Positions 17,368 through 26,062 are shown, counted from the first letter of the stretch. The stretch is DNA of 64,000 bases from Clostridiales bacterium (GCA_012837965.1 DUQF01000025.1:30291-94290), one strand, 5' to 3'. The notes: a model not told the origin generated them from the letters alone. Numbers and translations are program-made.

Positions 17368-18018
17368 TCAGGGAGTTTTTAAAGCGTTTAACAGCAATTG
17401 GGAAAGGGCTTTTGCGTCCATAATGTGTACGCTTCCGTAAGACAGATGAAAGGCCTCCTCAAACAGACGCCTTGTTGCCTTGATAAATAGCGTACACACA
17501 CTCAAAAGCCGCTTTTCATCATCCCTTGCTTGGTAGCCCTCATCAATCAAGTCTATCATACCCGACAAAAAACCGCCAAAAACCAGGTCGGGCAGCTTTT
17601 CATCCAGATAAAAGGCTTCGCCCTGTTCTTTTAGTGACGCGATGTAGTCTTTAACTTTGGGAAAAACGGTATCAAAGAAAAGCCGATGCGCCATGTGCCT
17701 GAAAACCGGTCCGTCTTCGCTATCAAGAAGGGCGGTTAGAATTTCGGGCTTTGCCAATAATTGGCAGCTAAAACAGAGCAGCTTATTTAAGCACGGCTCC
17801 TCCGCTTTTACAAGCAGCAGCTCTTTCTCTATATCGCTCTGCAGCAAGGCATAAAGCGCTTGGATTTTGGAAGAAAAATGGTAGTAAAAGCTGCCTTTCG
17901 TAGCGCCAATGTGGTTGCATACATCGTCAATGGACGTGTTGCGATAGCCCTTTAACTGATACAAATCACGGGCTGCTTGAAGCAGTCTGGCTCGTGTCCT
18001 TTCGCTTTTTGTTTGCAT
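17368..18018 (-). CDS. TetR family transcriptional regulator
   Basis: 216 residues. The N-terminal helix-turn-helix covers about residues 8-55 (TRARLLQAARDLYQLKGYR, then SIDDVCNHIGATKGSFYYHF), the canonical TetR DNA-binding arrangement. The C-terminal ligand domain is not assignable; its DLVFGGFLSGMIDLIDEGYQ segment resembles regulators of lipid or efflux genes. TAGGAGGGTGG upstream sets the ATG. It sits between the vanW and capA genes with gaps of about 10 bases and probably controls its own operon. No operator palindrome was identified. Confidence 0.92.
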   Translation of the reverse strand: MQTKSERTRARLLQAARDLYQLKGYRNTSIDDVCNHIGATKGSFYYHFSSKIQALYALLQSDIEKELLLVKAEEPCLNKLLCFSCQLLAKPEILTALLDSEDGPVFRHMAHRLFFDTVFPKVKDYIASLKEQGEAFYLDEKLPDLVFGGFLSGMIDLIDEGYQARDDEKRLLSVCTLFIKATRRLFEEAFHLSYGSVHIMDAKALSQLLLNALKTP

Positions 18019-18027
18019 GCCACCCTC

Positions 18028-19485
18028 CTAATGGTATTCAACGATTGCCCTGACAGGCTCGTATCGGCTGATAAAAATCAGCTGTTTATCCACAACCGTA
18101 TCGCCCCTTGTTTTTACAAGGTAGGTATTCACCACTCGCCCGTTAACAGGCGATGAAATGCGCTTGGTTTGCCCCACCTCAAGCGCGGGATTTTCTCGGT
18201 ACAAGGGCATGGTGTTGCAAGGAATGATATGGTCAAGCTCTGCCTGCACGTGTATTCGCAAACCAGAATCGTCCTTGGTGCCAAACACCATGCATTCTGT
18301 CCTGCCCCTTTTGCTGTCAAAAACAAAAAACACGGGCGTGGCAAGCGGGTTATAAAGCACCAAATCTTTTTGCCCGATACTGACAGACGCTTCAAGCCCC
18401 GCTTCAATACCGCTTGGTAGTGTTTCGCTTGGCCAGCGTTCCTTTAAACCAAGGCCCGCCATAAGGCCTGCATGCATCAGGCTGGTCGCCACCTCGCTTG
18501 CCGCCCGCGTATTGGAGTACATGCCCAGGTGTTCGTTCAAAGAAAAACTTTGCCCCGGCAAAAGGGAAAGCCCGCTGATGCGGCCGTAAAGCTCCTTGAC
18601 GGAATCGAGGCTGTTTACCTTTAAACTAAAACTCGACAGGCAGGAAAAGCGGTTGCGCAGTTCCACCTGAGTGGTTTTAGGCACACTCACAATGGGAGCC
18701 ACCTGGATGGGTGCTTGCAGGTCGCCTGCATCAAGAGCGGAAACAAGCGCCTGGTATAAGGTCTCTTCATCCACCGCCATCCCCTTTTCTTCCGGCCTTG
18801 TAATGATTTCGCCCGTATCTTTATTATAGCTGATGATGCTCGCGTCCTTGGGCGGCACATAATAGGCAGTGCTGATTTGGCTTGCGGCCAGGCGAACTTT
18901 CCTTTGGTCATAGACAACCTTGGTATAAAAATACGCGCCATTTTCTTTGGCAAGCCTTATTTCCCTGACTCTTTCTTCAAAGGGGGCGCGTCCGTCAAGA
19001 TTGCCTGTGTTTCTGCGGCCAATGCTAAAGGCTTCCAGCAAGGTATCATCCAGACGGTCTTTTAAACCAAGGGCTTGGCTGGACAGCTTAAATAAAGTGC
19101 CGCCAATATCCACCGTCAACTCAGGCGAAACCTTTTGGCTAACGGGCGAAAGCATCTCCCTTGCCTGCTCTACCGTCAGCCCCCCAACGGGTACGCCGTT
19201 AATATAGACGCCGTCAAAATAAGTGTTGCGCCGCATGCCTTGAAGCAAAAAACTAAAGCTTGACTGCTGCCTTACAACAAGCGCTACGCCTGCCAAAATG
19301 AGTAAAACAATAAGGGCAAAAAAAAGCCATCTTTTACGTCGGGAGCGTTTATCTTTTGAGGGCTGCGAATCACGCGATTCCGCAAATTTTTCTTCATCAA
19401 AAAGCCGTCCCAGTTGCGGCACGTATGATGTAAGGGGCACAAAGTCGCCCTGTGGTTCGCCTGCCGGCTGCTGCTTGTTTGGCAC
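18028..19485 (-). CDS. VanW-family membrane-anchored protein (divergent)
   Basis: About 485 residues. A basic cytoplasmic N-terminus (KRSRRKRW) is followed by one membrane helix (about 47-68), a peptidoglycan-binding PG_binding_4-like domain (about 85-230), and a VanW domain with LLPGQSFSLNEHLGMYSNTR. The usual GGGICQVSSTLY core of VanW is missing; the chain passes directly into ASEVATSLMHAGLMAGL. The C-terminus has a G5-like strand region. The start is chosen as GTG 19485, 8 bases after GGAGG; ATG 19491 is the alternative. It heads an operon with tetR and capA. VanW proteins are common cell-envelope proteins; nothing here points to vancomycin resistance. Confidence 0.82.
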   Translation of the reverse strand: MPNKQQPAGEPQGDFVPLTSYVPQLGRLFDEEKFAESRDSQPSKDKRSRRKRWLFFALIVLLILAGVALVVRQQSSFSFLLQGMRRNTYFDGVYINGVPVGGLTVEQAREMLSPVSQKVSPELTVDIGGTLFKLSSQALGLKDRLDDTLLEAFSIGRRNTGNLDGRAPFEERVREIRLAKENGAYFYTKVVYDQRKVRLAASQISTAYYVPPKDASIISYNKDTGEIITRPEEKGMAVDEETLYQALVSALDAGDLQAPIQVAPIVSVPKTTQVELRNRFSCLSSFSLKVNSLDSVKELYGRISGLSLLPGQSFSLNEHLGMYSNTRAASEVATSLMHAGLMAGLGLKERWPSETLPSGIEAGLEASVSIGQKDLVLYNPLATPVFFVFDSKRGRTECMVFGTKDDSGLRIHVQAELDHIIPCNTMPLYRENPALEVGQTKRISSPVNGRVVNTYLVKTRGDTVVDKQLIFISRYEPVRAIVEYH

Positions 19486-19517
19486 CCCCATCCCCTCCAA
19501 CACTTGTTTGCCTCTCC

Positions 19518-19546
19518 ATTGTAAAAAAGCAAGGCTCTATTGTCAA
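19518..19546 (-). promoter_or_regulatory. Promoter of the vanW-tetR-capA operon
   Basis: On the minus strand: TTGACA (19546-19541), a 17-bp spacer and TACAAT (19523-19518). The leader is about 25 bases. Confidence 0.82.
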
Positions 19547-19548
19547 GA

Positions 19549-19585
19549 ACAACAAGCGCCCGAGACTTTTAAAGTCATCGGGCGC
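19549..19585 (-). terminator. Terminator of the cggR-pgk-tpiA-gpmI operon
   Basis: GCGCCCGA (19585-19578 read on minus) pairs with TCGGGCGC (19563-19556), extended by an inner ACTTT/AAAGT stem. The tail TTGTTGTTC is only moderately T-rich. Confidence 0.75.
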
Positions 19586-19608
19586 CTGTATTAAAAGCTT
19601 AAACGATA

Positions 19609-21147
19609 TTAAAACAACGGCTCGCCTGTCATTTCCTCGGGAATAGGCAGGTTCATCGCTTTAAGCATGGTGGGGGCTATGTCGCACAGCTTGCCACCGG
19701 CCTTCAGCGTCTTGCCCACAAACTCGCTGCCGCACGCAATGAAGGGCACAGGATTGGTGGTGTGGGCAGTAAAGGGTTCGCCCGTTTCGTAGTCTATCAT
19801 CTGGTCGGCGTTACCGTGGTCGGCGGTGATAAACACTCGGCCGCCAAGCTTTAAGATTTCGTCAGTTAAGATACCGACGTCCTTATCTACTTCCTTAACC
19901 GCTTGGACGGCGGCGGGAAGTACGCCCGTATGTCCCACCATATCGCAATTGGCAAAGTTGAGGATCATCACATCGTACTTGCCTGAACGAATCAGTTTCA
20001 AGGCTTCCTCAGTCACTTCAGGCGCGCTCATTTCCGGCTTCAAATCAAAGGTGGCAACCTCCTTGTCGGAGGGAACAAGCAGCCGATCTTCACCCGGGTT
20101 GGGTTTTTCAACTCCGCCGTTAAAAAAGAAAGTTACATGCGCGTATTTTTGCGTTTCGGCAATGCGCAGCTGGGTTTTGTTAAGATCAGACAAGTATTCG
20201 CCTAAGGTATTGTCAAGCGATTCGGGCGGGTTGACGACCTTTAATCCCGTAAAGGTTTCATCGTACTGGGTCATGGAAACGTACTGCAGGGGCATGAAGC
20301 CCTTCTTGCGCTCAAAACCGGTAAAATCTTTCTGAATGAAGGAACGGGTTAACTGGCGGGCACGGTCGGGCCTGAAATTAAAGAACACCACAGAGTCGTC
20401 GGCATTGATGGTGCCAACAGGCTTGCCGCCCTTGACAATCACGGTAGGTTTCATGAACTCGTCGGTAATGCCCTGCTTATAGCTATCTTCCACAGCCTGA
20501 TAAGGATCCTCTGCCTTTTCGCCTTCGCCCATCACCATGGCATCGTAGCCACGGGCGACACGCTCCCAGATGTTGTCCCTGTCCATACCCCAATAGCGGC
20601 CCTGCACGGTGGCAATTTCGCCAACGCCGATTTTTTGCTTTTCTTCCATCAGCTCTTTGATGTAGCCGGAGCCGGAAGTCGGCGGTACGTCACGCCCGTC
20701 AAGCAGGGCATGGACATAAACTTTTTTGAGACCTCGCTTCTTGGCCATTTCAAGCAGGGCAAACAGATGGGTTAGGTGGCTGTGAACGCCGCCGTCGGAC
20801 ACAAGGCCGATGAGGTGCAGGCTACCCTGCTCTTTGACAGCATCCATCGCCCAGACAAGGGGTTCTTTTTTGAAAAACTCGCCCGTTTGAATGTCTCGGG
20901 TAATGCGGGTAAATTCCTGATACACGATGCGTCCAGCGCCGATATTCAAATGACCCACTTCGGAGTTACCCATCTGCCCGTCGGGCAAGCCTACATCCAT
21001 ACCCGACGCGCCAAGCTGGGTATGGGGGTATTTAGCCTTAAGCCGGTCCAAATTGGGGGTTCCGGCAATGCGCACCGCGTTGCCCTCCTCCCTTTGGTTA
21101 ATGCCCAAACCATCCATGATAATAAGGGCGGTCAGTTGTTTGTTCAT
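19609..21147 (-). CDS. gpmI: 2,3-bisphosphoglycerate-independent phosphoglycerate mutase
   Basis: Interconverts 3- and 2-phosphoglycerate in glycolysis. The 512-residue enzyme belongs to the alkaline-phosphatase superfamily and needs Mn2+. Visible are MDGLG with the metal Asp12, the phosphorylated Ser62 in DGQMGNSEVGHLNIG, the HALLDGRDVPP region, and the C-terminal metal motifs FANCDMVGHTG and FITADHGNAD. ATG 21147 is preferred over a longer frame because family members begin at this MNKQLTALIIMDG. It follows tpiA after 4 bases and closes the glycolytic operon; no eno gene follows. Confidence 0.97.
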   Translation of the reverse strand: MNKQLTALIIMDGLGINQREEGNAVRIAGTPNLDRLKAKYPHTQLGASGMDVGLPDGQMGNSEVGHLNIGAGRIVYQEFTRITRDIQTGEFFKKEPLVWAMDAVKEQGSLHLIGLVSDGGVHSHLTHLFALLEMAKKRGLKKVYVHALLDGRDVPPTSGSGYIKELMEEKQKIGVGEIATVQGRYWGMDRDNIWERVARGYDAMVMGEGEKAEDPYQAVEDSYKQGITDEFMKPTVIVKGGKPVGTINADDSVVFFNFRPDRARQLTRSFIQKDFTGFERKKGFMPLQYVSMTQYDETFTGLKVVNPPESLDNTLGEYLSDLNKTQLRIAETQKYAHVTFFFNGGVEKPNPGEDRLLVPSDKEVATFDLKPEMSAPEVTEEALKLIRSGKYDVMILNFANCDMVGHTGVLPAAVQAVKEVDKDVGILTDEILKLGGRVFITADHGNADQMIDYETGEPFTAHTTNPVPFIACGSEFVGKTLKAGGKLCDIAPTMLKAMNLPIPEEMTGEPLF

Positions 21148-21151
21148 CCAA

Positions 21152-21904
21152 TTAGTCCTCGTAGTTAACAACCTTGGCAAAGTCTTCCGCCTTTAAAGAG
21201 GCGCCGCCGATAAGGCCGCCATCAATATGGGGCTGCGCCATCAAGCCTTTGACGTTCTTGGGGTTCATAGAGCCGCCGTATTGGATACGAATGGCATTGC
21301 CGATGCGCTTGCCATACTTGGCCGCAATAGCGCTGCGGATAACGCCGATGGTTTCGTTGGCTTGCTCGTCAGTAGCGGTAAGGCCGGTACCGATAGCCCA
21401 AACGGGTTCATAAGCAATGACGCAGGATTTCACTTCGCTCTCGCTCATCCCTTCAAGGGCGATCAGGGTCTGGTAAGTAACCAGTGCGTTGGTGTAACCC
21501 GCCTCACGCTCCTCCTTCTTTTCGCCAACACAAATGATGGGGGTAAGGCCGGCCCTGACTGCCGCTAAAGCGCGCAGATTTACGGTCTGGTCGGTTTCAC
21601 CGAAGTACTGCCTGCGCTCACTGTGACCGATGATGACGTACTTAACGCCGCATTCAACCAGCATCTGGGCAGACAGTTCGCCCGTATAGGCGCCCGATTC
21701 CTTAAAATGCACGTTCTGCGCGCCTACTTTGATAGCGGTGCCTTTGGTTGCCCGTACGGCCGCCTGAATATCTACCGCCGGCACGCAAACAACCACTGTG
21801 GGCTTTGCGCCCTTGACAAGGGGCTTTAATTCTTCAAGGAGCTGCTTGGTTTCCTTGGGAGTCTTGTTCATTTTCCAGTTGCCTGCAATAATAGGTTTTC
21901 TCAT
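21152..21904 (-). CDS. tpiA: Triosephosphate isomerase
   Basis: Interconverts dihydroxyacetone phosphate and glyceraldehyde 3-phosphate. The 250-residue TIM barrel has all catalytic residues: Lys11 in AGNWKMN, His94 in IIGHSERRQ and Glu166 in YEPVWAIGTG. The phosphate loop near GGSMNPKN is present. The ribosome site is a modest GAGGT before the ATG. It lies between pgk (90-base gap with an imperfect hairpin near 21947-21977) and gpmI. Confidence 0.98.
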   Translation of the reverse strand: MRKPIIAGNWKMNKTPKETKQLLEELKPLVKGAKPTVVVCVPAVDIQAAVRATKGTAIKVGAQNVHFKESGAYTGELSAQMLVECGVKYVIIGHSERRQYFGETDQTVNLRALAAVRAGLTPIICVGEKKEEREAGYTNALVTYQTLIALEGMSESEVKSCVIAYEPVWAIGTGLTATDEQANETIGVIRSAIAAKYGKRIGNAIRIQYGGSMNPKNVKGLMAQPHIDGGLIGGASLKAEDFAKVVNYED

Positions 21905-21994
21905 TTTTTATACCTCGTTTCTATCGTCCTTGTGGTCAGGCTATCATCGTATGATTTATACCTCTTAGATGATACCCTTACCAAAGGGGTTCAA

Positions 21995-23182
21995 TTACTT
22001 GTTGTTGAGCGCCGCAACACCGGGCAGCTCAATGCCTTCCAAGAACTCAAGGCTGGCTCCCCCGCCGGTTGAAATATGGCTGATCTTATCGGCAAAGCCA
22101 AGTTGCTCAACTGCCGCTGCCGAGTCGCCGCCGCCCACAATGGTGGTGGCGCTTGAATTGGCCATGGCCTCGGCAACAGCCTTGGTGCCGCCAGCAAAGT
22201 TGGGCATTTCAAACACGCCCATGGGGCCGTTCCATACAACAGTCTTGGCGGCAAGAATTTCTGTGGCATACTGCTTGCAACTTTCTGGTCCGATATCAAG
22301 CCCCTGCCAACCGTCGGGAATGGCGTTGGTGGGTACAACTTGCCGGTTGGCATCGTTACTGAAATTGTCGGCCGCCACGGTATCGACAGGCAGCAGCAAT
22401 TTTACACCCTTGTTTTTGGCTTTCTGCAGCAGTTCAAGCGCCAAGGGCTTCTTGTCTTCTTCTAAAAGAGATTTGCCAATTTTGCCGCCCTGAGCCGCGG
22501 CAAAGGTATAGGCCATGCCGCCGCCGATGATGAGGGTGTCCACCTTGTCCAAGAGGTTGTTGATAACGTTGATCTTGTCGCTTACCTTCGCTCCGCCTAA
22601 AATGGCCACAAAGGGACGCTCAGGCTTGTTGACGGCATCGCCAAGGAACTTCAGTTCCTTTTCAATCAAAAAGCCGGAAACGCTGACGGGAATGTAGCGG
22701 GTCACACCCTCGGTAGAGGCATGGGCACGGTGAGCTGTTCCAAAAGCATCGTTAACGTACACTTCACCGTAAGAAGCAAGCTTCTTGGCAAACTCCGGCA
22801 CGTTCTTTTCTTCTTCAGCGTGGAAGCGGGTATTTTCAAGCAGGGCCACCTCGCCTTCCCGAAGCGAAGCAACGACACGGTCGGCATCTTCACCGATAAC
22901 GTCCTTTGCCATTTTCACTTCCTGACCCAAGTGTTCGGATAGCCGCTTGGCAACAGGCGATAGGGAATACTGCATATTAAATTCGCCCTTGGGGCGGCCC
23001 ATATGGCTGCAAAGCACAACTTTTGCTTTGTTTTCAATGAGATACTTAATCGTGGGAAGAGCGCCGACGATGCGGTTTTCATCGGTAATGTTGCCTTCCT
23101 TGTCCATGGGAACGTTAAAGTCCACCCGTACAAGTACTCGCTTGCCCTGCACTGAAATGTCACGAACTGTCTTTTTATTCAT
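21995..23182 (-). CDS. pgk: Phosphoglycerate kinase
   Basis: Makes ATP from 1,3-bisphosphoglycerate. The 395-residue protein has the N-terminal substrate domain ([24 protein letters not shown]), the hinge, and the nucleotide domain with [13 protein letters not shown] and WNGPMGVFE, ending with [16 protein letters not shown] 23182 follows AGAGGA; an upstream in-frame extension is rejected because family members begin at MNKKTVRD. It is the first structural gene after cggR and the head of pgk-tpiA-gpmI. Confidence 0.98.
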   Translation of the reverse strand: MNKKTVRDISVQGKRVLVRVDFNVPMDKEGNITDENRIVGALPTIKYLIENKAKVVLCSHMGRPKGEFNMQYSLSPVAKRLSEHLGQEVKMAKDVIGEDADRVVASLREGEVALLENTRFHAEEEKNVPEFAKKLASYGEVYVNDAFGTAHRAHASTEGVTRYIPVSVSGFLIEKELKFLGDAVNKPERPFVAILGGAKVSDKINVINNLLDKVDTLIIGGGMAYTFAAAQGGKIGKSLLEEDKKPLALELLQKAKNKGVKLLLPVDTVAADNFSNDANRQVVPTNAIPDGWQGLDIGPESCKQYATEILAAKTVVWNGPMGVFEMPNFAGGTKAVAEAMANSSATTIVGGGDSAAAVEQLGFADKISHISTGGGASLEFLEGIELPGVAALNNK

Positions 23183-23240
23183 ATGAATGTAGTCCTCTCT
23201 TTTGGTTAATATTTTGAAGGCTTTGGCCTTACAATCAATG

Positions 23241-23831
23241 TTATAGATGGTCAAGCACCGATCGGGCGGCACTTTCATCCAAAATCAGGGTGTCCGGCGG
23301 ACGATGGCGAACGGCCGCCAAAATGGCTTCCCCCTTGTCAAGCCCGCAGGCAGCCGCTACAATACGACAGTCCGGGCGCATGGTATGGAGCTCGGCAGAC
23401 ACTGAAGGAGTCCGATATACCGTCTGCCCATCGATATTAAAAAAATCACCCAAGCTCTCACCCACCGCGCCTAAGGTCAGTAAGGTTTCCTCTTGGGACA
23501 TACTCATGCCACGGCGTTTGGCCATCACATCCGCACGTCCGATACCCATGACCACAATGGCGGCGCCGCGCATTAGCTCAATGGTTTCCCTGATGTCGGG
23601 CAATTTAACCATTTCTTTTAGAGCCGCTATGCTCATGCCTTCGGGCAGGTGAATCAAGCGGTACTCGGCGTTCATACGGTGGGCAAGCTCACCTGCTACC
23701 ATGTTGGCCTGGGTTTGAATGTTGGTGGTCATGCCGCCACGAGCGGGTACCACCATCACACCTGTAGCGCAGGGCACCATGGCCCTTGCGGCGGCGGCCA
23801 TAGTACGGCCGCCAGCAATAGCGACCACCAT
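23241..23831 (-). CDS. CggR C-terminal effector domain fragment
   Basis: 196 residues from the first ATG after the amber codon. It carries the sugar-phosphate-binding and oligomerisation domain: [47 protein letters not shown] and [15 protein letters not shown] match the SorC/CggR effector fold. No ribosome site precedes the ATG at 23831, so separate translation is doubtful unless the stop is read through. Confidence 0.6.
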   Translation of the reverse strand: MVVAIAGGRTMAAAARAMVPCATGVMVVPARGGMTTNIQTQANMVAGELAHRMNAEYRLIHLPEGMSIAALKEMVKLPDIRETIELMRGAAIVVMGIGRADVMAKRRGMSMSQEETLLTLGAVGESLGDFFNIDGQTVYRTPSVSAELHTMRPDCRIVAAACGLDKGEAILAAVRHRPPDTLILDESAARSVLDHL

Positions 23832-23885
23832 ATTGGGCTTAATAATCTGGCGTAAGCGATGAGCCGTTGCCCTGCCTACTTCCTG

Positions 23886-24257
23886 CTAAATCTGTCCCTC
23901 ATCGCCTTGGCTTGAAACAACGATGACGTTGGCAACATCCAACCTGTCCATCAGCATCTCTTCAAGCTTGCCAAGGGTGGAGCCGTTTGGTGTTATCAGG
24001 TGCGCTTCGGACAGCAGTTTTTCGCCCTCTTTAGTAATAACCATACCGGCGGGCGAAAAGTTGATCAATCCCTGGCTGCTGAGGGCATCGGCGCAGGCGC
24101 GGATTTCTCTTTCACTCATTCTCACATAGGAAGACGCGGCGCGCCTGCCTATGGGCTGGTGCGCGTCAATCACCTGCAAAAGCTGTGCCCTGCGGATGAT
24201 GGTATCCAGTTGATCGGGTGCCAGCTTTTGCAGCCAAGCACGAGAAATTTCCTGCAT
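23886..24257 (-). CDS. CggR N-terminal DNA-binding fragment
   Basis: 123 residues ending at the amber codon. It contains the winged helix-turn-helix (ASSYVRMSEREIRACADAL, then LINFSPAGMVITKEG, about residues 38-80) and the linker into the effector domain. GGAGG just before the ATG supports efficient translation. Alone it could bind DNA weakly but would lack sugar-phosphate sensing and tetramer contacts. Confidence 0.7.
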   Translation of the reverse strand: MQEISRAWLQKLAPDQLDTIIRRAQLLQVIDAHQPIGRRAASSYVRMSEREIRACADALSSQGLINFSPAGMVITKEGEKLLSEAHLITPNGSTLGKLEEMLMDRLDVANVIVVSSQGDEGQI

Positions 24258-24270
24258 TGCTTCCTCCTTT

Positions 24271-24286
24271 GGGTGAATTTTGCCCC
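24271..24286 (-). promoter_or_regulatory. Operator-like element at the cggR transcription start
   Basis: On minus: GGGGCAAAATTCACCC, beginning 9 bases after the cggR -10 box, so it overlaps the predicted transcription start. In Bacillus the CggR operator is also downstream of the promoter. The copy differs from the 24373-24388 element at two positions. Confidence 0.6.
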
Positions 24287-24295
24287 GCTGGGTCT

Positions 24296-24324
24296 ATTAT
24301 AAGCCCACAGGAACATTGTTTCAA
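24296..24324 (-). promoter_or_regulatory. Promoter of the cggR-pgk-tpiA-gpmI operon
   Basis: On minus: TTGAAA (24324-24319), a 17-bp spacer and TATAAT (24301-24296). Operator-like elements flank it on both sides. Confidence 0.85.
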
Positions 24325-24341
24325 GCAAAAATGGTATAAAT

Positions 24342-24371
24342 TTGTACTTTTTCGGGGCAAAAAGCTACAAT
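24342..24371 (+). promoter_or_regulatory. Possible gdhA promoter
   Basis: TTGTAC (24342-24347), an 18-bp spacer and TACAAT (24366-24371). It would give a leader of about 165 bases. The operator-like element at 24373-24388 would then cover the gdhA start of transcription, and a half-element CGGGGCAAAA (24353-24362) lies in the spacer. Confidence 0.45.
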
Positions 24372-24372
24372 C

Positions 24373-24388
24373 GGGCGAATTTTGTCCC
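24373..24388 (-). promoter_or_regulatory. Operator-like element between cggR and gdhA
   Basis: On minus: GGGACAAAATTCGCCC, 71 bp upstream of the cggR -10 box. An overlapping perfect inverted repeat GTCCCG-CT-CGGGAC lies at 24384-24397. The spacing to the -10 box equals that at gapA and the V-ATPase operon within one base. Confidence 0.65.
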
Positions 24389-24544
24389 GCTCGGGACGGA
24401 AAACAAACTTGTTCACCTCGGCATAAAATTTCTCACCGTATTCGCCGGTTTATATGTTTTATACACCAAAAGTACAGAACAAGCATTGTAATTGAGCAGC
24501 CCAACCCATACAATAAACTGGAAGAACTGAAAAAGGAGCCCTCA

Positions 24545-25882
24545 ATGAACCCCTACGTACAAAAAGTATTAACCGATCTTGAAAAACGCTGCCAGCACGA
24601 ACCCGAATTCATACAGGCAGCCCGTCTTATTCTCACCTCCGTTTCACCGGTGATTGATAAACACCCGGAATACGAAAAAGCTGCCCTGCTTGAAAGCCTG
24701 ATGGAGCCTGAACGCATCATTTCTTTTCGGGTGCCTTGGATTGATGATCAGGGAAAAACGCAAATCAACAGAGCTTGGCGTGTGCAGTATAACAGCGCCA
24801 TTGGTCCTTACAAGGGGGGCATACGTTTCCATCCTTCGGTCACGATGGGAACGCTGAAGTTTCTGGCGCTAGAGCAGACCCTGAAAAACGCTTTAACGGG
24901 CCTGCCGTTGGGCGGTGGCAAGGGCGGTTCAGATTTTAATCCCCACGGCAAGTCCGATGCCGAAGTTATGCGCTTTTGCCAAAGCCTGATGAACGAACTG
25001 TACCGTTACCTTGGCGAAGATACCGACGTACCCGCCGGTGATATTGGCGTTGGCGCAAGGGAAGTCGGATACATGTTCGGGCAATACAAGCGCCTTAAAA
25101 ATAAATTTGTAGGCGTATTTACCGGCAAGGGGCTGTCATTCGGCGGCTCCAACATGCGCCCTGAAGCCACGGGGTTTGGTCTGTCCTATTTAACGCAAGC
25201 GATGCTCAAAACCATCAACCAATCCTTTAATGATAAGCGGGTAGTTATATCGGGCTCCGGCAACGTTGCTATTTACGCTGCCCAAAAGGTCGCCGAGCTT
25301 GGCGCTACAGTGGTTGCCATGAGCGACTCTGACGGCTATGTGGTGGATGAAGAGGGCATCAAACTTGACTGGCTCAAAGACTTAAAGTTTAGCCAGCGAG
25401 CCAGAATCAGCCGCTACCCTGAAATGGGATATGGGCAATATTTTGAAGGTTGTCAAAATATTTGGACCGTCCCCTGTGATATCGCTCTCCCCTGCGCTAC
25501 CCAAAATGAACTGTCTTTAGTGGGGGCCAAAGCCCTGGTTCAAAATGGGGTGATAGCCGTTTCGGAAGGCGCAAACATGCCCACCACTCCTGATGCTATC
25601 ACTTACCTGCAGCAAAACGGCGTACTCTTTGCCCCCGGCAAGGCGGCCAACGCGGGCGGTGTTTCAGTCAGCGGCCTTGAAATGAGCCAAAACAGCCTGC
25701 GTCTGTCTTGGTCAAGGGAGGAAATCGACATCCGCCTGCACGACATCATGCAAAATATCTTTAAAAGTGTTCAGCATGCCGCCCAAACTTATGCAGCTGA
25801 TCCCAAAGATTATGAAACGGGCGCCAATATCGCCGGCTTTGTGAAGGTAGCAGAGGCCATGATGGCACAGGGCGCCGTATAA
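24545..25882 (+). CDS. gdhA: Glutamate dehydrogenase (hexameric, class I)
   Basis: Makes glutamate from 2-oxoglutarate and ammonia (or the reverse). The 445-residue length and motifs match the hexameric bacterial enzyme: GPYKGGIRFHPSV with Lys90, PLGGGKGGSDFNP with the catalytic Lys126, PAGDIGVGAREVGYMFG, and the Rossmann region VVISGSGNVAIYAA. NADP use is likely from family but not certain. AAAGGAGCC before ATG 24545 sets the start; a longer upstream frame is rejected. It is divergent from cggR across a 287-base region rich in operator-like elements, linking nitrogen assimilation to glycolytic control. Confidence 0.96.
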   Translation: MNPYVQKVLTDLEKRCQHEPEFIQAARLILTSVSPVIDKHPEYEKAALLESLMEPERIISFRVPWIDDQGKTQINRAWRVQYNSAIGPYKGGIRFHPSVTMGTLKFLALEQTLKNALTGLPLGGGKGGSDFNPHGKSDAEVMRFCQSLMNELYRYLGEDTDVPAGDIGVGAREVGYMFGQYKRLKNKFVGVFTGKGLSFGGSNMRPEATGFGLSYLTQAMLKTINQSFNDKRVVISGSGNVAIYAAQKVAELGATVVAMSDSDGYVVDEEGIKLDWLKDLKFSQRARISRYPEMGYGQYFEGCQNIWTVPCDIALPCATQNELSLVGAKALVQNGVIAVSEGANMPTTPDAITYLQQNGVLFAPGKAANAGGVSVSGLEMSQNSLRLSWSREEIDIRLHDIMQNIFKSVQHAAQTYAADPKDYETGANIAGFVKVAEAMMAQGAV

Positions 25883-26022
25883 AATTTGAGCTTTTATAAA
25901 AATAACTTTTTCTCTTGCAATTGGCAAGCTAAATGAGTAAGATAGTAGCGGCAAATAAAATGAGGGGGTGGCGCATGGCGTTTCGATATCAAAAAAGCCC
26001 TGTCGCCACGTCCCTGTTTGTT

Positions 26023-26039
26023 TTCGGGCAATGCCCGAA
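26023..26039 (+). repeat. 17-bp palindrome before the DUF1846 gene
   Basis: TTCGGGCA-A-TGCCCGAA is a perfect inverted repeat followed by TTTCTTTTT, 24 bases before the next ATG. It could be an operator, or a terminator of gdhA read-through placed just ahead of the ribosome site. Confidence 0.55.
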
Positions 26040-26062
26040 TTTCTTTTTGAAGGGAGCAATCA

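Larger units (their letters stand above)
23241..24257 (-). pseudogene. cggR: cggR, central glycolytic regulator, interrupted by an in-frame amber codon
   Basis: Across 23241-24257 one frame encodes a 338-codon protein of the CggR/SorC type, the same length as Bacillus CggR (about 340). Codon 124 is TAG (23886-23888): the reading is DEGQI-stop-QEVGRATAHRLRQIIKPN, with no frameshift and no other stop. A single C-to-T change from CAG would explain it. CggR normally represses glycolytic genes and is released by fructose 1,6-bisphosphate. Position just before pgk and the operator-like repeats in its promoter region support the identity. It may be a recent loss-of-function mutation, a sequencing error or rare readthrough; RF1 is present and other genes end in TAG, so reassignment is unlikely. 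Confidence 0.85.

Noticed and set aside
18028..19485. Vancomycin resistance through vanW
   Set aside because: VanW-domain proteins are common envelope proteins; no vanH, vanA or vanX is present and the domain is divergent.
23241..24257. Genome-wide reassignment of UAG as the cause of the cggR stop
   Set aside because: prfA is intact, gltX and the vanW gene end in TAG, and no other conserved gene in the window contains an in-frame TAG.
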